The notes under the pieces were generated by a model. That model was not told the origin of the DNA and ran no database searches. It saw only the letters and a list, made by a program, of their open reading frames with translations. From assembly GCA_945861575.1 (NCBI GenBank), contig CAMAVD010000022.1:1-35149 (forward strand): DNA of 35,149 bases, in the 5' to 3' direction. Origin of the DNA: Akkermansia muciniphila. Its GTDB lineage: Bacteria > Verrucomicrobiota > Verrucomicrobiia > Limisphaerales > UBA11320. Position numbers and translations under genes: made by a program. Below, piece after piece: positions 19,201 through 24,745 of this stretch (its first letter is position 1; every line of letters begins with the position of its first letter).

Positions 19201-20078
19201 TCCAGGTGCTACTCGCTGAGGTCACGCTGGATGCTCTTAGCGATTTGGGCGTCGAGTGGAGCCACAACGGTAAGCGTGGCGACGTCACCTACGGGATCGG
19301 CACGGACTTTGGAGTGAAGGACGCCTTGACCAGTGCTGGAGGCTTTTCGACAGCGGTTTCAGGGACCGATTTCAGCTTCCTGCTTCGTGCCCTGAAGGAT
19401 GAGGGCCGGCTGGAAGTCCTGAGTCGCCCTCAAATCGTTACTGCCGACAACAAGCCTGGTTCCATCAACATCGGCCAGCGGGTTCCGCTGATTACAGACA
19501 GCCGTGTCACCGAGCGAGGTGACACTATCAACTCCTTCAAATATGAAGATGTGGGCGTCAACCTCTCAGTGACTCCCAAGATCAGCCCGGATGGCTTCGT
19601 GAAGATGGAAATTGGAACTACCAATAGCGCCTTGAGCAGTTCGTCCGTGGAGATCAACAAGTCCGCCATCGTCCCCGTAATTAATCAACGACGAGCGAAT
19701 ACAACCGTTACGGTCCAGAGCGGGCAGACGATTCTCATCGGAGGTCTGATCGCAACGACGGACGACAAGCGCGTGAAAAAGCTTCCGCTGCTGGGCGATA
19801 TACCAGGACTAGGTCGTCTTTTCCGGACGACCAAGATCAATCGCGAGCGCAAGGAGTTATTGATCCTGCTCTCGCCCCAGGTGCTCTCCACCGAGAACAC
19901 CATTCCCGGGTCCCGTTCCCTTGAGGATGTCACCCGTGAGCAGTTGTCCAAGTCACGAATCAAGGAGGAGATCAAGCGGGATGCGCTGCAGCATGTTCTT
20001 CTGGATCCGCTCTTCCCCCCGAACACGACGAATGCGCTCCCTTCCGCCCCGGCCCAGTCGAGTCGTTCGAAGCGCTAG
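7206..20078 (+). CDS. gspD: giant GspD secretin with about 47 N-type repeats
   Basis: 4290 residues, against about 600-750 for known GspD. A signal peptide (about 1-31, ending VGAVAQ) precedes an Ala/Pro spacer and an N0/STN-like domain (about 68-155, IRFQFDGIPYADVVERF). From about 168 to 3994, roughly 47 secretin N-type repeats of about 81 residues follow, counted by eye. Each has a strand-helix start (RVFPLKxADA) and a second half like DxRSNSLIVSG ... IxxLD. The C-terminal secretin domain (about 3995-4250) is complete, with the LSRPQIVTADN, GQRVPLITD, VGVNLSVTP, SGQTILIGGLI and LPLLGDIPGLGRLF motifs. It should form the outer-membrane channel. No stop breaks 12.9 kb, so the length is under selection. 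The start could also be the Met-Met at 7227/7230. Confidence 0.93.
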   Translation: MPFKSAFMMRCRLKCLGVLIVGLIAGVGAVAQTPAAAAVAAAEAPAVRAPASKATGEAPAPAVPGTLRNIRFQFDGIPYADVVERFAQMANKPLLADTNIAGTLTYNDPTPYNYQEALDTLNLILSMKGLMLVESGHYLRLVPFKELPSMPLRILRGTDHAGDVRPGEIVTVVLEVKNLDSKEIGEAISSMLSNAGSIAPLSRGRGLILTDRLGNIQRIRSLLAAIDTESVVDRQMKTYTLLNASGAIVSDLLNRTFGMTTAPKRTTYNPTTKVMEVLPPDPNDYVTSVYDDASRTLVLFGPRERITLAEELINRFEQKDGGGGDVRIYYPQTIKAEELANLLRQAVPGIASQGEQAGNAATKARLIADTNLNRLIVAAPIPGQLEQIEQLINRVDKPVHGAQASGANVPLRSQSVQITRVFRPRSSETTNVAAILTQALTRRSPSGQITTTASISYDAASQSVVVSGSPGDVQVASDIVSQLETGSSQPTPMQTRFIELGTASEARRLQPLVEQIYRNQSSDGALGVTAHAKIMLEADANRLIVTASEDHLIRVENIVRQLRNDSQQAQPRRLQIIPIKNVRTEAAVVSIQSLVADRMTERRFQDVPKPSLIPDTANNRLLVTATEDQIREIQQIVAVIDVAQEKTRREMAVLPLQAKTAAEVIALVTQVVGQISEDPSQPPPSLMADPTGKQIIVLAAQKDLERVRALVKQFDTTPAAEAPRQFRGVELYSRTAADLTVLVTQLYQEQMRGQAEPAGGIATLIAEAKNNRIMVSGPEKEIARVEAIIRQLDPEGRKPGKEETRVVRLRTASAADLVGILEKSLNSQQQQVRVMVDARSNSLVMSGEPGAVEAASQIVQQLDTRSNTAPRELRIIELKSAEAAALAPTINNLFAELGKDKHGPDYVSQTKIVPDTTANRIIVTGVPEEITQVADLVQRLDQAPEQSPGARVFKLTMADSTMLAPIVSNAMLRFDTRGQPIRRITVTADEKSNSLIVSGTRSDLQDAGSVIDKLDGETGGKERVLRIFDVKSEDVDALSSLVMKVFVAQNPGRNATSLLSITPEPATKRLIVMAPQATMSQVETVINTLDAKPDQGIRELQSVELRNGNASDLLPKISQIYAEQSVGKTIKPASLYPDSSGARLMVYGTKEQGASIRQIVETLSSQDRPARETRTFDLIRSSEAQRILPLAQQLYRDQVSGNPRLGQPDAQMITDGRTGRLIVSATGPQIKLIEDILARLREGSPTNQAPRETRFFPVGTSGDVQRLQPLVQQLYLDQWKDRAESDPADAQIVADAKTGRLMVTGKPEHLKQIEAIIEQIGTGKAKPEARDTRVIDLTTASAVELASTVRSLYLEQAKGRFGAQIPDTVIMPDAGGNRLIVVGDTVELENVEEIVKKLDKVSAQSSTARVFKLKSAEPDKVAEILGASLVRFDAYGRPQKRATVSVDAKTRTLIVTGDPKELQGVSVIIDQLDMSLGAQPERKMKVVALKQGKTLETSSRLRQLYADQVKSLPDLGTTDILILEENASSQLILAGSEAQLALAEKILTNLEAAQVRLAARETRMLDIGTSEEVTRLQPLVQQLYQERWKGRDASDPADAQILADLKNARMIVTARTNHIAEIESVLAQLRGGQAKVDIRDTKIFDLTTASASELSITVKTLYMEQAKTRPGSTASETLILPDSGSNRLIVTGSTNELSIVEEIVKKLDKVSAQSATTRVFKLKAADPDKVVEILGTALVRYDSYNRPIKRVSVVMDAKTRTLIATGDPKELQAASVIIEQLDATLGTQPERKLKVIAVKGSKVADLSAKIRQVYQDQAQNQPELGSSEPLMMDDSVSNQLIIGGSEKQIALVEQIASSLQTNPLSQTPRETRIFEIGQADELQRLQPMVLQLYQDKWKVREASDPADATFLADAKAARLIVTARAEHLKEIESILQTLSLSTTNGPPRDTRVYDLSTTSAAELVATVKSLYDEQLKTRTVALSSRASLLPDLSANRIVVSGSSNELTAVEDIITKLDKVSAKTGGTRVFTLKNADAEQVASVLSTALVQITPYGTRVPRISAGADTQNNLVIVAGEPKDLQSAAVIVEQMDGVAAKEQRQMRIIPLKSGIASSVSARVRQLYQDQIKGRPKTGAEALVLGDDVSNRLIITANDAQLKLIEDIIGKLQEAGQGAGRQLRVILLERNSASAISSLLNQIYVRQTSAPDAEKLIITAGADDHTLIVDAAGPVLNQIQDLVKTLDKAEGDSKSTIQAVKLKKGRAEDLADALGKSIAGRSADSRLKRVSVTPVSGANSLLINGPADAVPEVMKLIQELDSESTGEEIEVRIYKLENGSAKQIQGALLQILQSASRRFVRNAGTGDGTGAAGRNRGLNVAVDDRSNSLIVTGNESHFKLVEKILPTLDKAPERSDKDVQFVWLKKAKASDVASKLETVFSSRESDDRPVIESDSFNNSITLIAKRGDIAQMQDLISRLDETSKDSNIQVRLRPLDRTTAESMATMLRSIYPQMGNGQIRLVEKIDPLKPVPASPSPAPAPGNQATPANPANPLPPPAAQATTPTTPPEVVIAVDKVANALVLSGPAAELDHIDRIISDLSFNFYGNESEFRVFPLKEADPIVVSRTLSNLLREEGQTAQEAQGQERRIERRPPRITIVPDSRTRSLIVRARPTDFALVESIIKQLDAAGLDAQLEFRLVRLTNAPPEKVQPLIQQMVTQMNLVRPGEPVVVTADARSRSLLIMARNLVMPQVEKMVATLDAPSAYMEAEVLVLTLKKASATQLAGVLQGMLKPGVQGEWTVEARELQEQIVRLKIQNGAGQPVTLDLTKPIKIAADSGPGQPGANRLILTSTPDNLKALEAVAVSLDVASLTEGVDVRFLALKFADAATVSQTLTTIFAQGRQLATGPAGAVAQPEGAIGKALVNPLNIAVDPRSNTVILSGLKETLDLAVKVATDMDQPIDKFTTEVKLFRLKHASATRLLPLLQAVFAEGPTVPGSEGLSTQVTRLRTLKETQPSQTSQVAKARAALLIQADDLSNILIVAARTDMLPLIIDIVEQLDIPAASGLETVRIYPLNHADPLAIQKLLADLYTGPRSVSLRNEDKPVITVDDRTSALVVAGNGKSFGVIEGLLQQLDQKLAFELRDVRLIALENSDAAQVAGTLQRLMDARLTQKASANRGQADLLKVTILSDSRSNTLLVSGSKDSFEVVESLAKQLDKAGPALSGQIRILPVVQADARVLASTLVTLFEQRYAAARSSDIQRNKPVILADPRSNSLLVTANQEDNVAIDDLLKRLDVKMENPALTLSVVPLKHNDSARVAAVVEGIFAARLRAMALPGQVPLPSEQIKIEPDPLNNALIISSSRENLELIQGLVQKLDAEPTIAGGILETFTLTYADAQRVSTILRTLVEQGLYRPGLPPNAPIKSNSAKDVLSISVDSRSNTLMVSASPENLAIVREVIKKVDTKESAESAGVKVYALKKARATSLATTLEEFFRAKRTGDTVVANANERQIPVGVIADDRMNTLLITGGKEAFDLADRLIQQLDGESVFARMNFRVFPLKKATALKLQSTMQQIVQNRPPRVRGEPVDPITIVADSWVNALLVGAGVDDMSTVESLVERLDSEPAETGLSIHVFPLAKADARRVATVVQGLFREGTVGTTLPVTVNADERINGLVVSCGEVDARRIGELVRKLDTEQVARVSEIKVFPLKNAKAEALSTMLNMALNTKPTPLSEQSPNAQSVLQFITRNAEGKELISAALKEAVLITPDARMNSLIVSGPVDYMGLLEQIIERLDAGSPQQAKIKVFPLQNADAHQMGQLLMQLFRMTQSSAQTGTQRSIQYTLVRLKAQADGSGDVDEPMASATLGTAEQNALTVTIDARTNSLLVGGTEHYVNLVSQIIDSLDATPANERKTEVVRLKNTQASDVEKALRGFLDQERTKITSVLGADAVGTTQRLLEREVAVIAEPLSNTLLVSADPRYFVQLRALIEELDRAQPQVLIQVLLAEVTLDALSDLGVEWSHNGKRGDVTYGIGTDFGVKDALTSAGGFSTAVSGTDFSFLLRALKDEGRLEVLSRPQIVTADNKPGSINIGQRVPLITDSRVTERGDTINSFKYEDVGVNLSVTPKISPDGFVKMEIGTTNSALSSSSVEINKSAIVPVINQRRANTTVTVQSGQTILIGGLIATTDDKRVKKLPLLGDIPGLGRLFRTTKINRERKELLILLSPQVLSTENTIPGSRSLEDVTREQLSKSRIKEEIKRDALQHVLLDPLFPPNTTNALPSAPAQSSRSKR
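7707..19187 (+). repeat. tandem array of about 47 secretin N-domain repeats in gspD
   Basis: In-frame tandem repeats of about 240 bp, mostly diverged at DNA level. The recurring protein signature is [R/E]xRxFxL...A.xL...L...(long loop)...DxxxNxLIVxG...L..vexIixxLD. Most are 72-82 residues. Longer loops of 20-40 extra residues occur in the repeats near residues 2500, 2760, 2990, 3740 and 3850. The count is a hand count and may be off by one or two. Confidence 0.9.
10956..13727 (+). repeat. three tandem copies of a four-repeat super-module
   Basis: Residues 1251-1559, 1560-1868 and 1869-2174 of the giant secretin (927, 927 and 918 bp) are copies of one another, each made of four successive N-repeats with the same order of types: RETRxFxIG..., RDTRVxDLTTASA..., TRVFKLKxADPDKV... 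and ERKxKVxAxK.... Matching segments such as IVKKLDKVSAQS and ESDPADAQ/ASDPADAQ recur at 309-residue spacing, and the DNA is also similar in these places. This indicates recent segmental duplication inside the gene. Confidence 0.85.
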
Positions 20079-20096
20079 TCCGTTAATGCGTTCACG

Positions 20097-20606
20097 ATGA
20101 ATCGAATCCTTTGCCAATGGGCGTTGTCCCTTAGCCTTGCGTTGGTCCTGTCCAACGCGGTCGCTGCCACGTCGTCCTCCGGGAGCCCAGGCAGAGGGGG
20201 TCGTGGAGGTATCGATGAGCTGCATCTCTTCACGGTCCCTGTCGCACTGAATCTCGATCGGGAACCGGGCTTGGATGGGTTTGAGGTGCGCGTTTATGGT
20301 AGCTCAGCCGATAAGGCCAAAGGCCTTGCCATCACGCGCGGAGCGTTGGAAATCCTGATGTTTGACGGTGTGGTCAAAGAGTCGGGCATTGGCTCTGCAA
20401 CTCCGCTTAAGATCTGGATCTACGCCCCGTCGGAGCTCAAGCCGTTCGCGACGACTTCAACTCTCGGGCTGGGCTATAGGATGGCTCTCCGCTGGGGCAC
20501 CAATACTCCGAGTTACGCGAGCATCACGGTGGTTGCCCGCCATCTTGTCCCCAAGATGGACCCCATCTATTCTTCCTCCAGCGTCGTCGCTGTCAGCACT
20601 AAGTAG
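20097..20606 (+). CDS. small secreted protein of unknown function
   Basis: 169 residues, starting 18 bp after the gspD stop and so probably cotranscribed with it. A clear Sec signal peptide (about 1-24, WALSLSLALVLSNAVAA) is followed by a Ser/Gly linker (SSSGSPGRGGRGG) and one domain (about 40-168) rich in predicted beta strands: LHLFTVPVALNLD, FEVRVYGSS, ALEILMFDG, PLKIWIYAPS, YRMALRW, ASITVVARHL. This layout suggests a beta sandwich. I recognise no named family. Position suggests an envelope protein serving the giant secretin, such as a pilotin-like or ring-packing partner, or a cargo protein; there is no Cys for a lipoprotein. That is inference only. Confidence 0.75.
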   Translation: MNRILCQWALSLSLALVLSNAVAATSSSGSPGRGGRGGIDELHLFTVPVALNLDREPGLDGFEVRVYGSSADKAKGLAITRGALEILMFDGVVKESGIGSATPLKIWIYAPSELKPFATTSTLGLGYRMALRWGTNTPSYASITVVARHLVPKMDPIYSSSSVVAVSTK

Positions 20607-20687
20607 TACGCCGCCTCGTCTTGCAGGGGTATCTCATGGTGTCGCTTGCCTCAAAAGGCTTTGGGGAAGGTCCTAAACGCTGCTAGA

Positions 20688-23195
20688 GTGGACTGCGTGC
20701 AGCCGTTTTCTGGAATTCTCTCTGAACACGAGGGTTTGAATCGTGTGTCTGTCCCTGATCTGTGGCAGCAGGAGGCGGTGTCCGCCTTGCGTGCAGGGCG
20801 GGATGTGGTGGTGCAGGCACCGACGGGGTCTGGAAAGACTCTGGTTTTCGAGCTTTGGGCAAATCAGGGACGCCCGAAAGGCCAGGCGATCTACACGGTC
20901 CCAACTCGCGCCTTGGCGAACGACAAGCTTGCGGAGTGGAGGGCTCGGGGGTGGAACGTAGGCATTGCGACCGGGGACCTGGCGCAGAATCTGGAAGCCC
21001 CTGTGATCGTTGCCACACTCGAGACCCAGAAGAATCGGCTGATTCGTGGGGAAGGTCCGACCCTGTTAGTCATTGATGAATACCAGATGCTGGGAGATCA
21101 GGATCGGGGTTTGAACTATGAGCTGGCGATCGCCCTGGCTCCGGCCCATACGCAGCTGCTCCTGCTCAGCGGAAGTGTGGCCAATCCCCAGGACCTGGTG
21201 AAGTGGCTGACACGGTTGGGCCGTGCGGCGACCTTGATAAAATTTGGAGAGCGTCCCGTCCCATTGGAGGAGGTGGATGCGAATGGACTGGGTCACTCGC
21301 TTCCCTCCGAGATCAAGGGCAACTGGCCACGCATGATCGCCCGCGCGCTGATGGAAGGCATGGGACCGATCCTGATCTTTGCTCCCCGACGGCAGGCCGC
21401 AGAGGAGCTGGCCGCTGAGCTGTCCCGGTCCCTGCCCACGCCCAATCCGCTCACTCTGACACTCGAACAGAAGAATCTGGCAGGCGACTTTCTTTCGAAG
21501 TTGTTGAAGAATCGGATCTCTTTTCATCATAGCGGGCTGAGCTATGGTGCCCGTGCGGGACTGATTGAACCGCTCGCAAAGGCGGGCCAGTTGAGGATAG
21601 TGGTGGCCACCATGGGTTTGGCGGCCGGGATCAACTTCTCGCTGCGCACGGTCGCGCTCGCGGGAGCCTCTTACCGAAGGGACCACGTCGAGCATCCGCT
21701 CGCTTCGGATGAACTCCTACAGATGTTTGGGCGCGCCGGGCGCCGGGGGATCGATGAGGTGGGCTATGTGCTCGTGACTCCCAATGGCGTGCGCATGTTC
21801 GAGGCACACGCCGCTCATCTCAGCCGCACGGCTCAGGTGGACTGGGGGGCCTTGTTAGGCCTCATGCGTGCTGCGGTGCAACAGGGCCTTGATCCTTTTC
21901 CTGCGGCCGTGCGGGCTCAGGAACGATTGTTTACCACCAAGCCGATCTGGCTGGGGGTGGAGGAATCTCTTAAGAATCCCAACACGCCTTGCGGGCTGGC
22001 GACCGATGCCGAGCGGGCTCGACACGTACGCCGTCGGGTGCGGGAGTTTTTAAATTCGCGCGGAGAATGGGAGCGGGTGGGCAAGTTCACGGAGCGGCCC
22101 GCTGGGGAGGTTCTTGCACCCTCCGAGGCATCGCGTGCGAGAGAAGGCGTCTGCGAATGGGTGCCTGTATTGAGCATTTCCAGCGCTCTCGAGAAGCTCG
22201 GAATTGGAGGGCTTGCCCGAGTTGATCAGAAGGATGGACAGGCCCTCTGGGGACGGACTCTCACGGTTGCCGATATTCTTCCTGATGGGAAGGTGCATCT
22301 GACTAAATGGACCCGCCGACTTACCGACTGGAATGGCCGTGAGACGACCCAGGCTCGATGGGACTCAGATGTGGTACCGATTTTGGCTCGCGAACTGGCG
22401 GAGAAACGGCTGCCGCTGCTTCGAGTGGAGAAGAGTGAGCTGACGATTACCGCGTTCTTGTCGCTAGCGGATCAACCAGTGAAGGTGATGGTGGATCGCT
22501 ATGGGACAGCGCTTTGGCGTCCGGTGGAGCGGGATGTGCCGCCCGAGGATTGTGGGGTTTGCGCCGTGGCGCCTGTCTGCCGAAAGCTAGGAACTGCGAC
22601 GGGAGTGGCGATGATGTGGCGTCGATTGGGTTTGGTCGATGCCGGCGGTCGACCGACGCGTCGAGGGGAGTTGGTGAGCTTTTTTGCACAGGGCGATGGC
22701 CTCGCCGTGGCCGCAGCTCTCGAGGACGAGAGCTATTCTCTCGATCAGCTCATTTATGATCTGGCCGACCTGGACGCCGGGTATCGCTTCTGCGGAGATG
22801 AGAACCGCTGGGCAGGTCGACTGGCGGTTGCATGTCATCAGGCGTATGGGATGCAAACGATACCGGGCTATCTTGAGAACGGGCTTCCTACCCAGTATGG
22901 GTCGGGTGCCGAGGAGATCGTGGCCGCAGTCCACCGAAACCCCTTGAGCAAGTCTCAGTGGGTGCGTCCCTTTCTTGGGGTGGGAGATATTGATCGCATG
23001 ATTATCGAGTGGCGAAGTTTTCTGAGACAGATTTCACATTCACCGCCGATAGAATGGCCGCGTTGGACCGCTCTTCAGGCCATGGCGAAGGCGCTCATCT
23101 TGGAAACGGAGTCCCCGACGCTTACCGACCTGCCTGCATTGGAATACCAGCAAACCAAGCGGGTGGATCATCGCTTGGATCTGAGGCGACGCTAG
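20688..23195 (+). CDS. Ski2-like DExH-box helicase with C-terminal Cys cluster
   Basis: 835 residues from the GTG at 20688; in-frame TTG (20646) and GTG (20742) starts are also possible. A superfamily 2 helicase core is clear: Walker A APTGSGKT (about 44-51), motif Ia PTRALANDK, motif II DEYQ (130-133) in place of DExH, motif III SGS, and motif VI QMFGRAGRRG (345-354). This motif VI is typical of Ski2/Mtr4/Hel308-type RNA or DNA helicases. A C-terminal region of about 400 residues holds C622-x2-C625-x5-C631, then winged-helix-like sequence. The substrate is not evident. It is not clearly part of the gsp operon (82-bp gap) and converges with the next gene 8 bp away. Confidence 0.85.
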   Translation: MDCVQPFSGILSEHEGLNRVSVPDLWQQEAVSALRAGRDVVVQAPTGSGKTLVFELWANQGRPKGQAIYTVPTRALANDKLAEWRARGWNVGIATGDLAQNLEAPVIVATLETQKNRLIRGEGPTLLVIDEYQMLGDQDRGLNYELAIALAPAHTQLLLLSGSVANPQDLVKWLTRLGRAATLIKFGERPVPLEEVDANGLGHSLPSEIKGNWPRMIARALMEGMGPILIFAPRRQAAEELAAELSRSLPTPNPLTLTLEQKNLAGDFLSKLLKNRISFHHSGLSYGARAGLIEPLAKAGQLRIVVATMGLAAGINFSLRTVALAGASYRRDHVEHPLASDELLQMFGRAGRRGIDEVGYVLVTPNGVRMFEAHAAHLSRTAQVDWGALLGLMRAAVQQGLDPFPAAVRAQERLFTTKPIWLGVEESLKNPNTPCGLATDAERARHVRRRVREFLNSRGEWERVGKFTERPAGEVLAPSEASRAREGVCEWVPVLSISSALEKLGIGGLARVDQKDGQALWGRTLTVADILPDGKVHLTKWTRRLTDWNGRETTQARWDSDVVPILARELAEKRLPLLRVEKSELTITAFLSLADQPVKVMVDRYGTALWRPVERDVPPEDCGVCAVAPVCRKLGTATGVAMMWRRLGLVDAGGRPTRRGELVSFFAQGDGLAVAAALEDESYSLDQLIYDLADLDAGYRFCGDENRWAGRLAVACHQAYGMQTIPGYLENGLPTQYGSGAEEIVAAVHRNPLSKSQWVRPFLGVGDIDRMIIEWRSFLRQISHSPPIEWPRWTALQAMAKALILETESPTLTDLPALEYQQTKRVDHRLDLRRR

Positions 23196-23203
23196 CAGGC
23201 CGT

Positions 23204-24040
23204 CTATCTTTGAACATCGTTCCACGGAGTGCCCACCAGGGCTATTCTTTGGTCCTGGAGAAGTTTGGATGTCGGCCTGCTAGCACCCAAAATCCGGCTG
23301 CCGGATTTTGGTTTGAAGAACTCGGCTTTCTTATGCTTTGCAGACGGGGCCCATACTCGCAGGTTGCGGAACTTTCCTTTGTCGTCGAAGGATCCCAGCC
23401 CCAGGTGACCGGATCGGAAGGTCGTGTCGGCCCCGTGCATGATGGGCTCCTTACTTCCGTTGAAGAAAACGCGGATGGTGCCCATCGAAGCATTCCGTTC
23501 GATCCGCACGCTGTGCCAAAGCTTTTCCCCCCAGGCAATTCCGGTGCTGACTTCTTTTGCAACGGCCAGCCGTGGGGCATCCTTTACGAGGAAGATGTCA
23601 TGGGCGTGGGACTCAGCTTTGATGGGGTCTGGCTTTGCGGCGAGATGGACGTAATAGAAATGTTCGGGCGTCTGATAGCCGAAGAACAGGCAAAGATCCT
23701 GATGGGCGTAGGGTTTGACCGTGGACTGGATCTCCACCTCCAGAACGAAGTCCTCGAACGAGCGATCAGCCAACAGGGCGATGTTGAAGGGGGATCGGTG
23801 CTTGGGGGTGTATTGGCTTTTCCCATGCAGCTCCAGTGAGCCGCCCTCCTTGTCCTGAGCGTAGCGCCAGGCCTTTGCGTCGGAGAAGTTGAAATCTTTG
23901 AGGGAAGCTTCGTTTTGAAACCGTTGTTCGTACTGGAGCTTGTATCCTTTGGGCACAGGACGGCTGGGTTCAGCCGCCTGCAGCGTTGATGCCTGGAAAA
24001 GGCAGGAGAGAAGGAGTCCGAGGAGTCGCGTTGTCTTCAT
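23204..24040 (-). CDS. secreted concanavalin/LamG-like protein
   Basis: 278 residues from the ATG at 24040, chosen because it directly precedes a Sec signal peptide (MKTTRLLGLLLSCLFQAST...QAAEPS). An open extension upstream is not credible. The mature part looks like the jelly-roll (LamG/DUF1080-like) fold common in PVC secreted proteins: FEDFVLEVEIQST, LCLFFGYQTPEHFYYVHLA, LWHSVRIERN, IRVFFNGSKEPIMH and GHLGLGSFDDKGKFRNLRVWAP. Such domains bind or cleave carbohydrates; catalytic residues cannot be named. The last 35 or so residues, from a Lys-rich segment, lie outside the fold, and a strong DNA hairpin falls there. It diverges from the ubiX-like gene. Confidence 0.75.
   Translation of the reverse strand: MKTTRLLGLLLSCLFQASTLQAAEPSRPVPKGYKLQYEQRFQNEASLKDFNFSDAKAWRYAQDKEGGSLELHGKSQYTPKHRSPFNIALLADRSFEDFVLEVEIQSTVKPYAHQDLCLFFGYQTPEHFYYVHLAAKPDPIKAESHAHDIFLVKDAPRLAVAKEVSTGIAWGEKLWHSVRIERNASMGTIRVFFNGSKEPIMHGADTTFRSGHLGLGSFDDKGKFRNLRVWAPSAKHKKAEFFKPKSGSRILGASRPTSKLLQDQRIALVGTPWNDVQR
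23287..23311. repeat. perfect 11-bp hairpin near the end of the LamG-like gene
   Basis: CCAAAATCCGG (23287-23297) and CCGGATTTTGG (23301-23311) are perfect inverted copies around a CTG loop. It lies inside the 3' part of the minus-strand gene, about 100 bp past the helicase stop. It could serve as a terminator-like or RNA-stabilising stem for the plus-strand helicase transcript, or be a small palindromic element inserted in frame. Confidence 0.5.
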
Positions 24041-24167
24041 GTGGTAGAAGGCCATCCAAACATCTGTTCCTTCCCAGATCAAACCTCATTTGACCAGCCC
24101 TTGCCCCCGAGGCATTTCTTGGCCATATTGGTCGCTTGATGACATTGACGGATCCTTCCGGCTTTTT

Positions 24168-24725
24168 ATGAAAATCGTGGTCGCCATCACCGGGGCCAGC
24201 GGGGCGTTGTATGCCCAGAGGCTACTGGACCATCTGGATCCTGTGGAACATCAGGTGCATCTGATCCTGAGCAGCTACGCGCATCAGGTGCTTCAGGAGG
24301 AGTTGCCCGAGGGTTTGAGACTTCGTGAGGGCGTGCAGACCCACAGCCTTAAGAGCATGAATGCTCCGTTTGCCAGCGGTTCGAGTGTCTGTGATGCCAT
24401 GGTGATTATCCCCTGCTCGATGGGAACCTTGGGTCGGATCGCGCATGGACACGGCTCCGATCTCCTTTTGCGAACGGCAGATGTGGTGTTGAAGGAGAAT
24501 CGCAAGCTGATCCTGGTGCCCCGGGAGACTCCGATCAGCCTGATCCATGTGAAGAATTTCGAGCTTCTCCTGCTGGCAGGTGCAACTTTGATACCCGCCA
24601 ACCCTCATTTCTATCACCGACCGCAGTCCATAATGGATGTTGTGGACACCGTAGTTTCCCGGGTGCTTGATCATCTGCCCATCCCCAACACACTTTCCCC
24701 GCGCTGGCGTGCGGAGGAGGAATAA
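24168..24725 (+). CDS. ubiX: UbiX-like flavin prenyltransferase
   Basis: 185 residues from the ATG at 24168, the start that matches the family (MKIVVAITGASGALYAQRLL). UbiX joins a dimethylallyl group to FMN, making the prenylated flavin used by UbiD decarboxylases. Visible hallmarks are the N-terminal flavin-binding GASGA loop, the SSVCDAMVIIPCSMGTLGRIA segment, VPRETPISLIHVKN and the C-terminal PANPHFYHRPQSI. Length is normal. The neighbours ubiA, mqnE and mqnA indicate that its cofactor serves a UbiD-type decarboxylase of the futalosine menaquinone pathway (the MqnM role). No UbiD is in the window. The next gene starts 20 bp downstream. Confidence 0.92.
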   Translation: MKIVVAITGASGALYAQRLLDHLDPVEHQVHLILSSYAHQVLQEELPEGLRLREGVQTHSLKSMNAPFASGSSVCDAMVIIPCSMGTLGRIAHGHGSDLLLRTADVVLKENRKLILVPRETPISLIHVKNFELLLLAGATLIPANPHFYHRPQSIMDVVDTVVSRVLDHLPIPNTLSPRWRAEEE

Positions 24726-24745
24726 GCGATCGTCTCCTTTGTCGC

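Noticed and set aside
20646-20687. TTG start of the helicase at 20646
   Set aside because: It adds 14 residues without family similarity and lacks a ribosome site; GTG at 20688 was preferred, though the start remains uncertain.
23009-23839. 276-residue plus-strand open frame over the helicase end and the LamG-like gene
   Set aside because: It is antisense to a gene with a clean signal peptide and jelly-roll motifs, and overlaps the helicase in another frame.
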